A stretch of 64,000 bases of DNA from positions 49,297-113,296 of the forward strand of contig NZ_LZKI01000064.1 in assembly GCF_001672755.1 (NCBI RefSeq), written 5' to 3'. The notes under the pieces were generated by a model that did not search any database, was not told the origin of the DNA, and saw nothing but the letters and a program-made list of their open reading frames with translations. Both the position numbers and the translations under genes were made by a program. The stretch is from Mycobacterium colombiense (GTDB lineage: Bacteria > Actinomycetota > Actinomycetes > Mycobacteriales > Mycobacteriaceae). Each line of letters opens with the position of its first letter. Positions within the stretch are counted from its first letter, which is position 1. Shown piece by piece: positions 1 to 7,625 of the stretch.

Positions 1-266
1 GCGCGCAGGTCATCGACGGACTCTTCCAATGTCGGCGCGTGCATCACCGGATCCGAGAGACCAGTGCCCCGCTTGTCGAAGGTGACGACGCGGCGAAAGG
101 ACGCCAGTCGCGAGTAGAAGTGAACGACCGACGGCTCCTCCCACATGATGTCGAGGTGCGAGATGAAGCCGGGCGCGACGACCAGGTCGGGACCCTCTCC
201 GGTAACCGAGTACGCGATGTTGAGACCACCGCTCTTGGCATAGTGAATGTCCGGCGGGACGTTCAT
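1..266 (-). CDS. Alpha/beta hydrolase N-terminus, cut by window edge
   Basis: The minus strand opens with ATG at 266 and stays open to the window edge, giving about 88 residues. It starts MNVPPDIHYAKSGGLNIAYS and continues with VAPGFISHLDIMWEEP and FDKRGTGLSDPV. The last motif is the strand-turn segment of the alpha/beta hydrolase fold. This N-terminal style is common in mycobacterial proteins where an alpha/beta hydrolase domain is joined to an adenylate/guanylate cyclase or LuxR-type domain, but the C-terminal part lies outside the window, so fusion cannot be judged. Nucleophile and histidine are not visible. The fold is fairly certain; the substrate is unknown. Confidence 0.7.
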   Translation of the reverse strand, partial: MNVPPDIHYAKSGGLNIAYSVTGEGPDLVVAPGFISHLDIMWEEPSVVHFYSRLASFRRVVTFDKRGTGLSDPVMHAPTLEESVDDLR

Positions 267-590
267 GGTCGAACCTTACGCCTGCGTGGCCCAGGTTAGG
301 CGGCAACGGACGATCCGCCGACGACGGCCGCGCATGGCGGGCAATATTGACGCGCATATCTCCGTCAAAGTCGTCACCCCGCTATCCAATACTTACTCTC
401 TGGCAGAGACTTTCGGGATCCGCGGCTGCAACAGGCCCCGCCGTTCTGGGTAGGTCCGGCTTTTTGGGGCCGATGCCTCATGTGCCGCCGACGACGTGCG
501 GTGGACGATTCTTGCATCGAACTTCGACTACGCACGCGAAGCCGCTCTCGTGGATCAGCGGCTTGCCGCGAAAGGAATTGGGAGGCAATC
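267..590. other. Intergenic region between divergent genes
   Basis: This 324-bp stretch separates the minus-strand hydrolase from the plus-strand cyclic-nucleotide-binding fragment, so it must hold two divergent promoters. I see no convincing ORF, operator or hairpin. A purine-rich Shine-Dalgarno stretch (GGGAGG, 580-585) sits just upstream of the ATG at 591. Confidence 0.4.
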
Positions 591-722
591 ATGTTCACCA
601 TCGAAGAGCTGGCCGCTATTCCGCTCTTCTCGACGCTGGGGGACAAAGAACTGGAGTACCTCGCTGGCGCCGTAGAGGACATCCATCTCATCGCCGGTGA
701 GTACGTGGGGCACGAGGGCGAA
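591..722 (+). pseudogene. 5' fragment of a cyclic-nucleotide-binding-domain gene
   Basis: A good ribosome-binding site and ATG at 591 begin a peptide MFTIEELAAIPLFSTLGDKE, then EYLAGAVEDIHLIAGEYV and GHEGE. This is the opening of a cNMP-binding (CAP_ED) domain as found at the N-terminus of mycobacterial proteins that carry this domain ahead of a thioredoxin-reductase-like FAD/NAD module. After about residue 43 the family resemblance stops, in the middle of the beta-roll, and the frame runs on into unrelated residues antisense in character. No 3' part of the gene is found downstream. It is probably the stump of a gene interrupted when the VOC/kinase-MurQ block arrived; the identification rests on the N-terminal motif only. 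Confidence 0.55.
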
Positions 723-727
723 GGAAG

Positions 728-1120
728 GTGGAAACCGATACGGTGCATTGCATGCGCCGTGTGGACTACGTCATTCACTATGTCGAGTCGCTCAGCGAGT
801 CGGTGGCGTTCTACCGCGACGTCATCGGGCTCCAAGTGCGGATCGAGGGCGACGGCTATGTCGAGTTCGACATGGAGAACACCAAGTTCTCGCTTTTCGA
901 ACGCTCGAAGCTGCCGGAGCTCATCGGTCGCGAGGGCGGCAACCCGCCCTGCGGTGAGATCGGCTTCCTGGTCGACGACGTCGATGCGGAAGCGGAGCGC
1001 TTGCGCGGGCTCGGTGTCGACATCCTCAGCGGACCGGTGGATCGACCGTGGCACGAAAGGACGCTGCACATCGCCGACCCGGACGGCAACATCATCGAGT
1101 TCGCGCAGAAGCTGCGGTGA
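728..1120 (+). CDS. VOC (glyoxalase/bleomycin-resistance) family protein
   Basis: The 130-residue product is a single VOC module: RRVDYVIHYVESLSESVAFY opens the first beta-alpha-beta unit, GEIGFLVDDVDAEAERLRGL the second, and HIADPDGNIIEFAQ is the classic C-terminal motif with the metal-ligand glutamate. VOC proteins are metal-dependent lyases, isomerases or dioxygenases, or drug-binding proteins; nothing here fixes the substrate. The GTG at 728 has an AAGGAAGG ribosome site; ATG at 752 is an alternative. Its stop overlaps the GTG of the kinase-MurQ gene by 4 nt (GTGA), so the two are translationally coupled. It begins a few bases after the point where the cNMP-binding gene breaks off, which suggests it came in with the kinase-MurQ gene. 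Confidence 0.8.
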   Translation: METDTVHCMRRVDYVIHYVESLSESVAFYRDVIGLQVRIEGDGYVEFDMENTKFSLFERSKLPELIGREGGNPPCGEIGFLVDDVDAEAERLRGLGVDILSGPVDRPWHERTLHIADPDGNIIEFAQKLR

Positions 1121-2826
1121 TCCTCGCCGTCGACCTCGGTAAGACCTCCTGCCGGGCCACGGCAGGCGGCCGCAGGGCCGAGGGCGCGGGCGCGCCGGGG
1201 CTCGCGACGCCTGGCGGCGCACGGGCCGCAGAGGCGGCGATTCTGGCGGTCGCGCACGAACTCGGCCCGGTCGACGAGGTGATCGTGGGCGCTGCGGGGG
1301 CGCTCGCGGCGCCGGACGCAACGCGCGCGCTGGGCGATGCGTTGCTGAAATCGCTTGGGGCGCAACGCGTCGCCGTGACGAGTGACGCGGTGATTGCGCA
1401 CGCGGGCGCGCTGAACGGGGAGCCGGGGGTCGTGCTGATCGTGGGCACGGGCGTCGTGGCGCTCGCCATCGACGCGAACGGCGCGCTGCGCACCGCCGAC
1501 GGTTGGGGCCCCTGGCTGGGCGACGAGGGCGGCGGCGCGTGGATCGGCGCCGCCGGGCTGCGCGCGGCATTGCGCGCGCACGACGGCCGCGGGCCGTCCA
1601 CCACGCTGCTCGACGCCGCCCGCGCCCGCTTCGGCGCGCCGGGGACCTGGCCCGCGCAGCTCACCGGTGCCGCTGCACTCGCGTCGTTCGCGCCGGACGT
1701 CCTGGCCGCGGAAGGTGACGCCGCGGCGGTGGCGATCACCAGTTCCGCCGCCGAGGCGCTCGCTGCGACGGCCCGTGCGGCGGGCGATGGCCCGGTGGCG
1801 ATGGTCGGCGGACTGGCGGAAGTTCAGGCGCTGCGCGCGCGGCTCGACCTCATCGCCGCCCCCGGCGACGCGCTCGACGGCGCGCTGCAACTACGGGCGA
1901 TCCACGAGCCGTATGTGATTCGCGTGCAGGCGGATCCGAAAGCCGTTGTCCCGCAAGGACTCGACGCGCTCGCCACCGAGGCGGTGCGGCCGGAGCTTGA
2001 CGATCTCGACGCGCGCCCGATCGCCGAAGTCGTCGCGCTGCTCGTTGCCGCCGAAGCCGAAGCGCACGGCGCGGTGGCGGCGGCGGTCCCGAGGATCGCG
2101 GCGGCGGCCGAGGCGATCGCGGCGCGGCTCGAGCGCGGCGGCCGCCTGGTGTACGCCGGTGCCGGAACGCCGGGGCGGCTCGGCGTGCTCGACGCTGCCG
2201 AGTGCGCGCCGACGTTCGGCACCGACCTGGTGCGTGGCGTGATCGCCGGCGGACCGGCGGCGCTCACCGAGGCGATCGAGGGCGCCGAAGACGCGTTCGA
2301 TCCCGCCGACCTTGCGGACCTGACCGCCTCCGACGCGCTTGTCGGGATCACGGCGTCGGGCCGCACGCCGTATGTGCTCGGGGCGCTCGAGCACGCGCGC
2401 GCGGCCGGCGCCCTGACCGTCGCGATCGTCAACAACCCGGGCAGCGAGGCGTCCGCCGACGTGGTGATCGAACTGCTGACCGGGCCCGAGGTGCTCGCCG
2501 GCTCCACGCGGCTGACCGCGGGCACGGCCCAAAAGATAGTGCTCAACGCATTATCGACGAGCGTGATGATCGCGCTGGGCAAGGCGTACGGACCGCGGAT
2601 GGTCGACGTGCGCGCAACCAATGCGAAGGTGCGCCGCCGGGCGGTACGGATCGTCCGCGACGCGGCCGGCGTCGATGAGGAGGCCGCGACCGCCGCGCTC
2701 GCCGCCGCGGGTGGTCATGCCAAGACCGCGATCGTGGCACTGCTCACGGGCGTCGAGGCCGCCGAGGCCGCCGCCCGGCTCGACCGGGCGCGCGGACGCG
2801 TGCGGGACGCCCTCGGCGGGACATGA
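1117..2826 (+). CDS. Fusion of BcrAD/BadFG-type amino-sugar kinase and MurQ etherase
   Basis: A 569-residue two-domain protein. Residues 1 to about 260 are an ASKHA-fold kinase of the BadF/BadG/BcrA/BcrD type: phosphate-1 loop ILAVDLGKTSCRAT, VLIVGTGVVALAI, and GWGPWLGDEGGGAWIG. Residues about 280-569 are N-acetylmuramic acid 6-phosphate etherase: the SIS-domain signature appears as GAGTPGRLGVLDAAECAPTF (usual GAGTSGRLG), with the conserved glutamate in DAAEC, then LTGPEVLAGSTRLTAGTAQK. MurQ converts MurNAc-6-phosphate to GlcNAc-6-phosphate and D-lactate; a fused kinase could supply its substrate, making a one-polypeptide salvage enzyme. Start is GTG 1117, overlapping the VOC stop. The gene is richer in GCG/GC than its neighbours, consistent with transfer. 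A PGRP-type amidase follows 47 bp downstream. Domain identity is strong; kinase specificity is inference. Confidence 0.88.
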   Translation: MILAVDLGKTSCRATAGGRRAEGAGAPGLATPGGARAAEAAILAVAHELGPVDEVIVGAAGALAAPDATRALGDALLKSLGAQRVAVTSDAVIAHAGALNGEPGVVLIVGTGVVALAIDANGALRTADGWGPWLGDEGGGAWIGAAGLRAALRAHDGRGPSTTLLDAARARFGAPGTWPAQLTGAAALASFAPDVLAAEGDAAAVAITSSAAEALAATARAAGDGPVAMVGGLAEVQALRARLDLIAAPGDALDGALQLRAIHEPYVIRVQADPKAVVPQGLDALATEAVRPELDDLDARPIAEVVALLVAAEAEAHGAVAAAVPRIAAAAEAIAARLERGGRLVYAGAGTPGRLGVLDAAECAPTFGTDLVRGVIAGGPAALTEAIEGAEDAFDPADLADLTASDALVGITASGRTPYVLGALEHARAAGALTVAIVNNPGSEASADVVIELLTGPEVLAGSTRLTAGTAQKIVLNALSTSVMIALGKAYGPRMVDVRATNAKVRRRAVRIVRDAAGVDEEAATAALAAAGGHAKTAIVALLTGVEAAEAAARLDRARGRVRDALGGT

Positions 2827-2872
2827 ATGAATACGTCCCACGGGACGGCGGCTCGCCCGTATCGTCAGGACC

Positions 2873-3670
2873 GTGTGTGAGCCAGCGTGTGGCCGGCCAG
2901 CTCACGTCAGCCGCCGTCAGCTGCTGATGGTGGCCGGCAGCGCCGGCGTGGCGTCCCTGGTCGGCGGCTGCTCGAGTGCGACGCGGATGAACTCTGCCTC
3001 GGCGCCTGAGACCCGCACGAAGCCACCTTTGGCTTCGACTCCTCCCCCGACGCCGGCGATCAGCGCAAGCCTGACCGCTGCGACTTCGGCACTGTTGCTA
3101 TGCCGGGACGCCTGGGGCGCGCGACCGGCCCGCTCCGGAGGGAAGCGCCACACCATCACCCGGATGACTCTCCACCACGAGGCCGTCGTGCTTGGCGAAA
3201 ACCGTAATGCCCCTAACCATCTCCGGCAGGATCAGCGATACCACCAGGACCAGCACGGGTGGATCGACATCGCCTATCACGTCGGCGTCGACCGCAATGG
3301 CAACATCTACGAACTGCGGAGCACCGAACTCGCGGGTGACACCGCGACCGACTACGACACGACGGGCCATTTCCTGGTCCTCTGCGAAGGAGACTTCGAT
3401 CAAGAGGCTGTGCCGGAGGCACAGCTCCAGGGAGCAGCTCGCGCGTTCGCCTGGGCGGCTCAGAATTTTCACATTTCGAGCGACACACTGGCGGGCCACC
3501 GGGACCTGGCCCAAACCTCTTGCCCGGGCCGAAACCTGTACGCCCACATGTCCTCGGGCGACCTCAAGCGCCGCATTGACGACCTGCTCGCCGCGGGCGG
3601 AGTGGACCTGCAGCGCTTCTGCGGTCCGGATGCGGCCGCCAGAGTCGCGTCAATCGAGGCCGGCGACTGA
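2873..3670 (+). CDS. PGRP/Amidase_2-type N-acetylmuramoyl-L-alanine amidase, Tat lipoprotein
   Basis: The 265-residue product begins with a twin-arginine signal (VSRRQLLMVAGSAGVASL) ending in the lipobox LVGGC at about residue 33, so it should be exported folded and lipid-anchored. A Ser/Thr/Pro linker to about residue 70 leads to an Amidase_2/PGRP domain: WGARPARSG, the zinc-ligand histidine in MTLHHEAVV, WIDIAYHVGVDRNGNIYE with the catalytic tyrosine region, and AGHRDLAQTSCPGRNLYA carrying the second histidine and the cysteine ligand. Such enzymes cut the MurNAc-L-alanine bond of peptidoglycan. It lies directly downstream of the kinase-MurQ fusion, giving a plausible muropeptide salvage set. 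GTG at 2873 is chosen because it keeps the full Tat signal; an in-frame start deeper would destroy it. Confidence 0.85.
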   Translation: MCEPACGRPAHVSRRQLLMVAGSAGVASLVGGCSSATRMNSASAPETRTKPPLASTPPPTPAISASLTAATSALLLCRDAWGARPARSGGKRHTITRMTLHHEAVVLGENRNAPNHLRQDQRYHQDQHGWIDIAYHVGVDRNGNIYELRSTELAGDTATDYDTTGHFLVLCEGDFDQEAVPEAQLQGAARAFAWAAQNFHISSDTLAGHRDLAQTSCPGRNLYAHMSSGDLKRRIDDLLAAGGVDLQRFCGPDAAARVASIEAGD

Positions 3671-3778
3671 CCCCCTTAGGCGCTCGTCGGCGGAGCCGGC
3701 CGGCACTCGAATCGACTTGAATGTTTGTAGTCCCGTAACAGCGGGCACTTCGCTGAACAGGCTTAAAAAGGGGTCAGC

Positions 3779-4009
3779 ATGTCGGTCACGCATCTCAGCG
3801 GTTTCGCTAACGCCTGCCAGGAGGCCGTGAGGGCCGTCCTTCATGCCATCACCGCTCAGGGGGAGGAACGCCGAGGACACCTCTCGGACGCCAAATCGGC
3901 AGTGGACATGGCGTTACGCGATGCCCACAGCGGTGAGGAATGGTACCTGGCCCAGCACCTGCGCCAGGGAATAAAGGATGTGGAGAGCCGCCTGCGCGAC
4001 GCTTCTTAG
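3779..4009 (+). CDS. Small hypothetical protein, helical
   Basis: A 76-residue protein, MSVTHLSGFANACQEAVRAV to SRLRDAS, with the pattern of two or three amphipathic helices and no signal peptide or membrane segment. A GGGGTC purine stretch precedes the ATG. It is followed by a hairpin and the convergent P450 gene. I do not recognise a family. Codon use fits the neighbourhood and no longer overlapping alternative exists, so it is probably real. Confidence 0.5.
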   Translation: MSVTHLSGFANACQEAVRAVLHAITAQGEERRGHLSDAKSAVDMALRDAHSGEEWYLAQHLRQGIKDVESRLRDAS

Positions 4010-4010
4010 T

Positions 4011-4043
4011 TGCCGGCCGTTCCCGCTGGTAGACCGGCCGCAA
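4011..4043. terminator. Hairpin between convergent genes
   Basis: GTTGCCGGCCG and CGGCCGCAAC form a near-perfect stem (one bulge) around a loop of about 13 nt, placed directly after the small gene that ends at 4009 and before the convergent stop at 4053. There is no U-run on the plus strand, as is usual for mycobacterial intrinsic terminators, so this is a candidate only. Confidence 0.4.
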
Positions 4044-4052
4044 CAATCACTT

Positions 4053-7000
4053 TCACCCGGCCCACACGTCCTCGACGTAGTGGTCGGATTCGATGAGACC
4101 GTTCAGCCAATCGCGGGCCTGATCGTCGTCAGCACCCGTCCGTGCCCGATAGATATCGAGGAAGGACCCCCGCACCGCCGGCGCCATCCGCGCGCCGTCG
4201 CCGCACACGTAGACGTGGGTGTCCTTGCCCGGGTCCCCCAACAGGTTCCACACTTCGTCGGCGTCCGCGGCGATCCGGTCCTGCACGTAGCGAACCCCGT
4301 CCTGGGGCGCGCGGGAGAAGGCCGGGCGCATTCGCACGATACCGATCGCTTCGGCCTGCTCGAACCGGTCTCGGAAGATGTAATCGACCTCCGGGTCACG
4401 CACCCCGAAGAAGCACAACGCGGGCTCTACCGGAGCCCCGGCCTGTTGTGCGGCGAGTCGATCACCGAGGAAACCGAGGAACGGTGCGACGCCGGTACCG
4501 GCGCTGACCAGAATCACGCTCTTGGCCGGATCGGCACCGGCCCGGAACGCCTGCCGGGCCGGGTCGACGCGGGCCCGGATCACCTGTCCGGGTTGGACTG
4601 TCGCCAGGTAGTTGGACGCGACACCCTTGAACAGGCCGCGACCGGAACGGGCCGGCGCATCGAGCACACTGACGACCAGTCCTACGGTGCGGGGCGACAG
4701 CATCGACGATGATGCGATCGAATAGTGCCTGGGCACCATGGGATCCAGCAGTTCGAGAAGTTCGGCACCGGTGAGAACGCAAGCCGGGTATTCGTCGAGG
4801 CACTCCAAAACGCTGAGCGGACAGCCGTCTGGAGCCGCGGCCAATTCGTTAAGCCGCTGGCGCTCTGAAGGACTGCTGTTGGCCGCCGCAAGACTACGTA
4901 ATTGACTGCTGGTCACCGGTTTCCGCAATTCGACGAAGTGCGTGAGAAGTTCTCGTGCGCTGACCTCTCGGTCCAGCGCGATCAGCCGCCGCGAGCTGCG
5001 CCGGGGATTGATCGCCAGCCGCAGTCCAGGGTCGATGCCGAGTTGTGCCAACACCGCGTCGACTACCTCGGGCGGGTTGTCGGCCATCACCGTGAGGTGA
5101 TCGCCCGTTTGATAGTCGATGCCGTCCGGAAGATCCACGCGGACATTGGTTTTGGCTTGGCCCAGCCCGGGGCGGACCAGTTGGGTGTTCTCGACGATGG
5201 TCATCGGGATCACCGACGACCGTGCGTCCATCGCCGCCGTGACCGGCCCGACGATCCGGCGCAGCTCGTAGAGCGGCTCGGCCGCGTCCGTGAGCGGCGC
5301 GGCGTCGGGGTCTCCGAAGCGTTCGGCCAACGATGACCACAGCGCGGCTGCGAACTCCTCGATCGCGCCGACCATATCTCCCGAAGTGTCGGCCGCTGCC
5401 CGCGAGACCAGTCGGTTCGCTCCCAGCTCGCCGAGGCGCTCGTCGATGCGCCGCGGGATCACCTGGTAGGTGTCCGCCCAGTTGTGATCGCCCACACCGA
5501 GAACCGCGACATTGGGTACTGGATTCAGCGTGGTATTCGCGTCGAGCAGCCAGTTGAGGAAGGCGCGCGCGTCGTCGGTCGGCTGTCCGTTATAGGAGGA
5601 CGCGATGATCAGGATGGCCTCGGCTTCGGGGAAGCCGCCGACGGCATCGTCGAGGGGTGCCACCGTGGCCGTGCAGCCCAGTGCGGTTGCATCGTCGGCG
5701 AATTGGCGGGCCAGGGCGCGGCACGTGCCGAGGTTGGAACCGTGAAAAACGGCCAGCCGGGTGCCGGCCGTGATCGCCGTCGGGTGCTGCGCTTCGTTCT
5801 GGGCGGCGTCGCCCTCAACGCCTGGTGTGACGGTCCGGCGCTCCTGTGGGGTGCGCCTGATGACATCGAGCCGGAATCCGACCGGTCGGCGGCTGGTCGG
5901 GGTTTCCCATTGCGGCACATAGTGGTAGGTGTCGATGAGCCGGTAGCGATGTACGACCCGGGCCACTGCCATGGCCGCCTCATGCAGCGCGAACTGCCGG
6001 CCGATGCAGGATCGTGCTCCGGTTCCGAAGGGTTTGAACAGCGCGGTCGGCCGGCCCGCCGAACGTTCGGGAGCAAACCGCTCGGGATCGAAGAGTTCGA
6101 CATTGTCGCCCCACTGCGGCTGGCGATGCAACGCGCCGGTGAGCACCGTGACCGCCTCGCCGCGCTTGATCGGATACTTGCCGCCGATCACAGTGTCTTC
6201 CAAGGCCATTCGATCGAAATTCAGCACCGGCGGAGACAGCCGCAGGGTTTCCTCGATCACCTGCCGCAGATAGGTCAGCTTGCCGATGTCGTCGTAGCCG
6301 GGCAAGTAGTCGTCTGCGGTGCCGAAAACGCTGTCCACCTCGGCCTGCACCCGGTGCAGGACCGTCGGATCGCTGACGATGTTGTAGAGCGTGTTCGGCA
6401 TCAACTCCGACGTGGTGAGCTGCCCGGCGATCAGGAAGGTCATGATCTGATTGCGAATGTTCTCGGTGCCCAGTACCGGTTCGCCGCTCGGATCCTGTTG
6501 CAGCATAAGCGCTAACAGGTCTTCATACTCGCGTTCGCCGGATTGGTGCTGGGCTATCAGCCCGTCGATGAACGTGTGCAACGTGGCCAATTCTTCGGTG
6601 AACACCGCCGTCGGCTCGTCCGATACGAGCTCCCCGAGGGCGGTAGTGAAGCTCTGCGGGATCGGAGCCAGGCCGGGGCAGTCGAAAGAGTCGAAGCGTG
6701 AACCGAATCCCGCGAGCGCCACGGTGTCCATGGCCAGCTTCTGCAGGTCGTTCGACACGTCCACCGGCCCGGCCCCCGCGCTGGCATCCCATCGGTCGAT
6801 CAGTTTGCAGTTGATGTCCAGCATCGCTCCGTGGTAGGCGCGCAGACCCGCGTAACTGAAACCCGGTAAGAGGACATCGTGGGCGCGCTGCCAGTTCGGT
6901 TCGCCGTGGTAGGCCGTGAACAGGCCATCACCGGCCAACGGCCTGACTCGGGCAAGGGTCGCAGTCAGGTTCTTGGCGAAGCGGCTTTCGTCGCAGAGCT

Positions 7001-7205
7001 CGGTGACGAGATCCAACGAGCACGCGTAGAGCTTCCTGATGCCGCCGTTGAAGTCGGCGTAGAACAGCGGACCGTGCAATTCGCCGAGTAAATCCACGGC
7101 CAACGCGCGGGGCCGGCCGACCAATTGATCAAGGCCGGGCAGGCGTCCCTCGACCGAGGGGATGCCCGGAAGATCCGGGGGCGGCGACGCACGGAACTCG
7201 CCCAT
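4053..7205 (-). CDS. Self-sufficient cytochrome P450/NADPH-P450 reductase (CYP102 type)
   Basis: A 1050-residue fusion in P450-BM3 order. The haem domain (about 1-455) shows the K-helix ExxR in VIEETLRLSPP, and the cysteine loop FKPFGTGARSCIGRQFALHE with the haem-thiolate Cys. A linker of about 25 residues leads to the FMN flavodoxin domain (LAVFHGSNLGTCRALARQFA), followed by the FAD domain (PRHYSIASSSM) and the NADPH site (SAGTGVAPFLGFLGDRL, then YVCGDGARMAPAVR). CYP102 enzymes hydroxylate fatty acids near the omega end using NADPH with no separate partner. Length matches the family (about 1050). ATG 7205 gives the normal N-terminus. It stands alone, convergent with the small gene at 3779. 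Substrate is inferred from family only. Confidence 0.92.
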   Translation of the reverse strand: MGEFRASPPPDLPGIPSVEGRLPGLDQLVGRPRALAVDLLGELHGPLFYADFNGGIRKLYACSLDLVTELCDESRFAKNLTATLARVRPLAGDGLFTAYHGEPNWQRAHDVLLPGFSYAGLRAYHGAMLDINCKLIDRWDASAGAGPVDVSNDLQKLAMDTVALAGFGSRFDSFDCPGLAPIPQSFTTALGELVSDEPTAVFTEELATLHTFIDGLIAQHQSGEREYEDLLALMLQQDPSGEPVLGTENIRNQIMTFLIAGQLTTSELMPNTLYNIVSDPTVLHRVQAEVDSVFGTADDYLPGYDDIGKLTYLRQVIEETLRLSPPVLNFDRMALEDTVIGGKYPIKRGEAVTVLTGALHRQPQWGDNVELFDPERFAPERSAGRPTALFKPFGTGARSCIGRQFALHEAAMAVARVVHRYRLIDTYHYVPQWETPTSRRPVGFRLDVIRRTPQERRTVTPGVEGDAAQNEAQHPTAITAGTRLAVFHGSNLGTCRALARQFADDATALGCTATVAPLDDAVGGFPEAEAILIIASSYNGQPTDDARAFLNWLLDANTTLNPVPNVAVLGVGDHNWADTYQVIPRRIDERLGELGANRLVSRAAADTSGDMVGAIEEFAAALWSSLAERFGDPDAAPLTDAAEPLYELRRIVGPVTAAMDARSSVIPMTIVENTQLVRPGLGQAKTNVRVDLPDGIDYQTGDHLTVMADNPPEVVDAVLAQLGIDPGLRLAINPRRSSRRLIALDREVSARELLTHFVELRKPVTSSQLRSLAAANSSPSERQRLNELAAAPDGCPLSVLECLDEYPACVLTGAELLELLDPMVPRHYSIASSSMLSPRTVGLVVSVLDAPARSGRGLFKGVASNYLATVQPGQVIRARVDPARQAFRAGADPAKSVILVSAGTGVAPFLGFLGDRLAAQQAGAPVEPALCFFGVRDPEVDYIFRDRFEQAEAIGIVRMRPAFSRAPQDGVRYVQDRIAADADEVWNLLGDPGKDTHVYVCGDGARMAPAVRGSFLDIYRARTGADDDQARDWLNGLIESDHYVEDVWAG

Positions 7206-7394
7206 GCGGGCAGCATAGGTTTCGACGCCGCGGCTTCGTCAACAATCGGCGAGCCTCGTCCTCGGCGCGACGCACCCCTATCTCGATGGCCGTGTCGACG
7301 GGCCTTCGGCCCTTGGTGTATTTAGGCGCTTGACCAGCGCTTCCCGTTGTGGAACGGTCGGAAATCGCACCCGGCGGTGCATGGGCTGGTCTGC

Positions 7395-7414
7395 GAAATC
7401 GCCACGGCGATTTC
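7395..7414. promoter_or_regulatory. 20-bp near-perfect palindrome, candidate operator
   Basis: GAAATCGCC and GGCGATTTC are perfect 9-bp inverted arms separated by two bases. The site lies in the region between the divergent P450 gene (start 7205) and the small secreted-peptide gene (start 7440), 25 bp before the latter. It could be a repressor operator; BM3 in Bacillus is controlled by a TetR repressor at a palindrome, but no regulator gene is adjacent here. The remaining spacer (7206-7394) shows nothing else distinct. Confidence 0.4.
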
Positions 7415-7439
7415 CGCCCCTGCCCTAGACTCCCCAGCT

Positions 7440-7568
7440 ATGGCCAGGGGGAAGAAGATCTTGTTAGCGCTGGTGCTCGCCTTCACGGTCTCAGCGACGA
7501 CGTCGAGCTGCATTCCTATTGTCAGCATCCCCAGCTGCCCCGCAGGTGGCAGCTTCATCGGCTGCTGA
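7440..7568 (+). CDS. Small secreted Cys-containing peptide
   Basis: A 42-residue ORF that is almost all signal peptide: MARGKKILLALVLAFTVSA with basic N-region and hydrophobic core, then TTSSCIPIVSIPSCP and an end in FIGC. Three cysteines lie in the short mature part; the first could be a lipidation site (TSSC is a weak lipobox) or a disulphide partner. AGCTATGG offers only a modest ribosome site. Very short secreted proteins with this pattern are frequent in mycobacteria and usually unannotated. No function can be assigned. Confidence 0.5.
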   Translation: MARGKKILLALVLAFTVSATTSSCIPIVSIPSCPAGGSFIGC

Positions 7569-7625
7569 TCGGATCATTCCCAGCCCGGGCGTGTAGCCCG
7601 GTGAAACACCTCGTGCAGGACATCG

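Noticed and set aside
374..1570. Minus-strand 398-codon frame across the VOC and kinase genes
   Set aside because: Antisense to supported genes; the Arg/Pro-rich translation lacks any motif.
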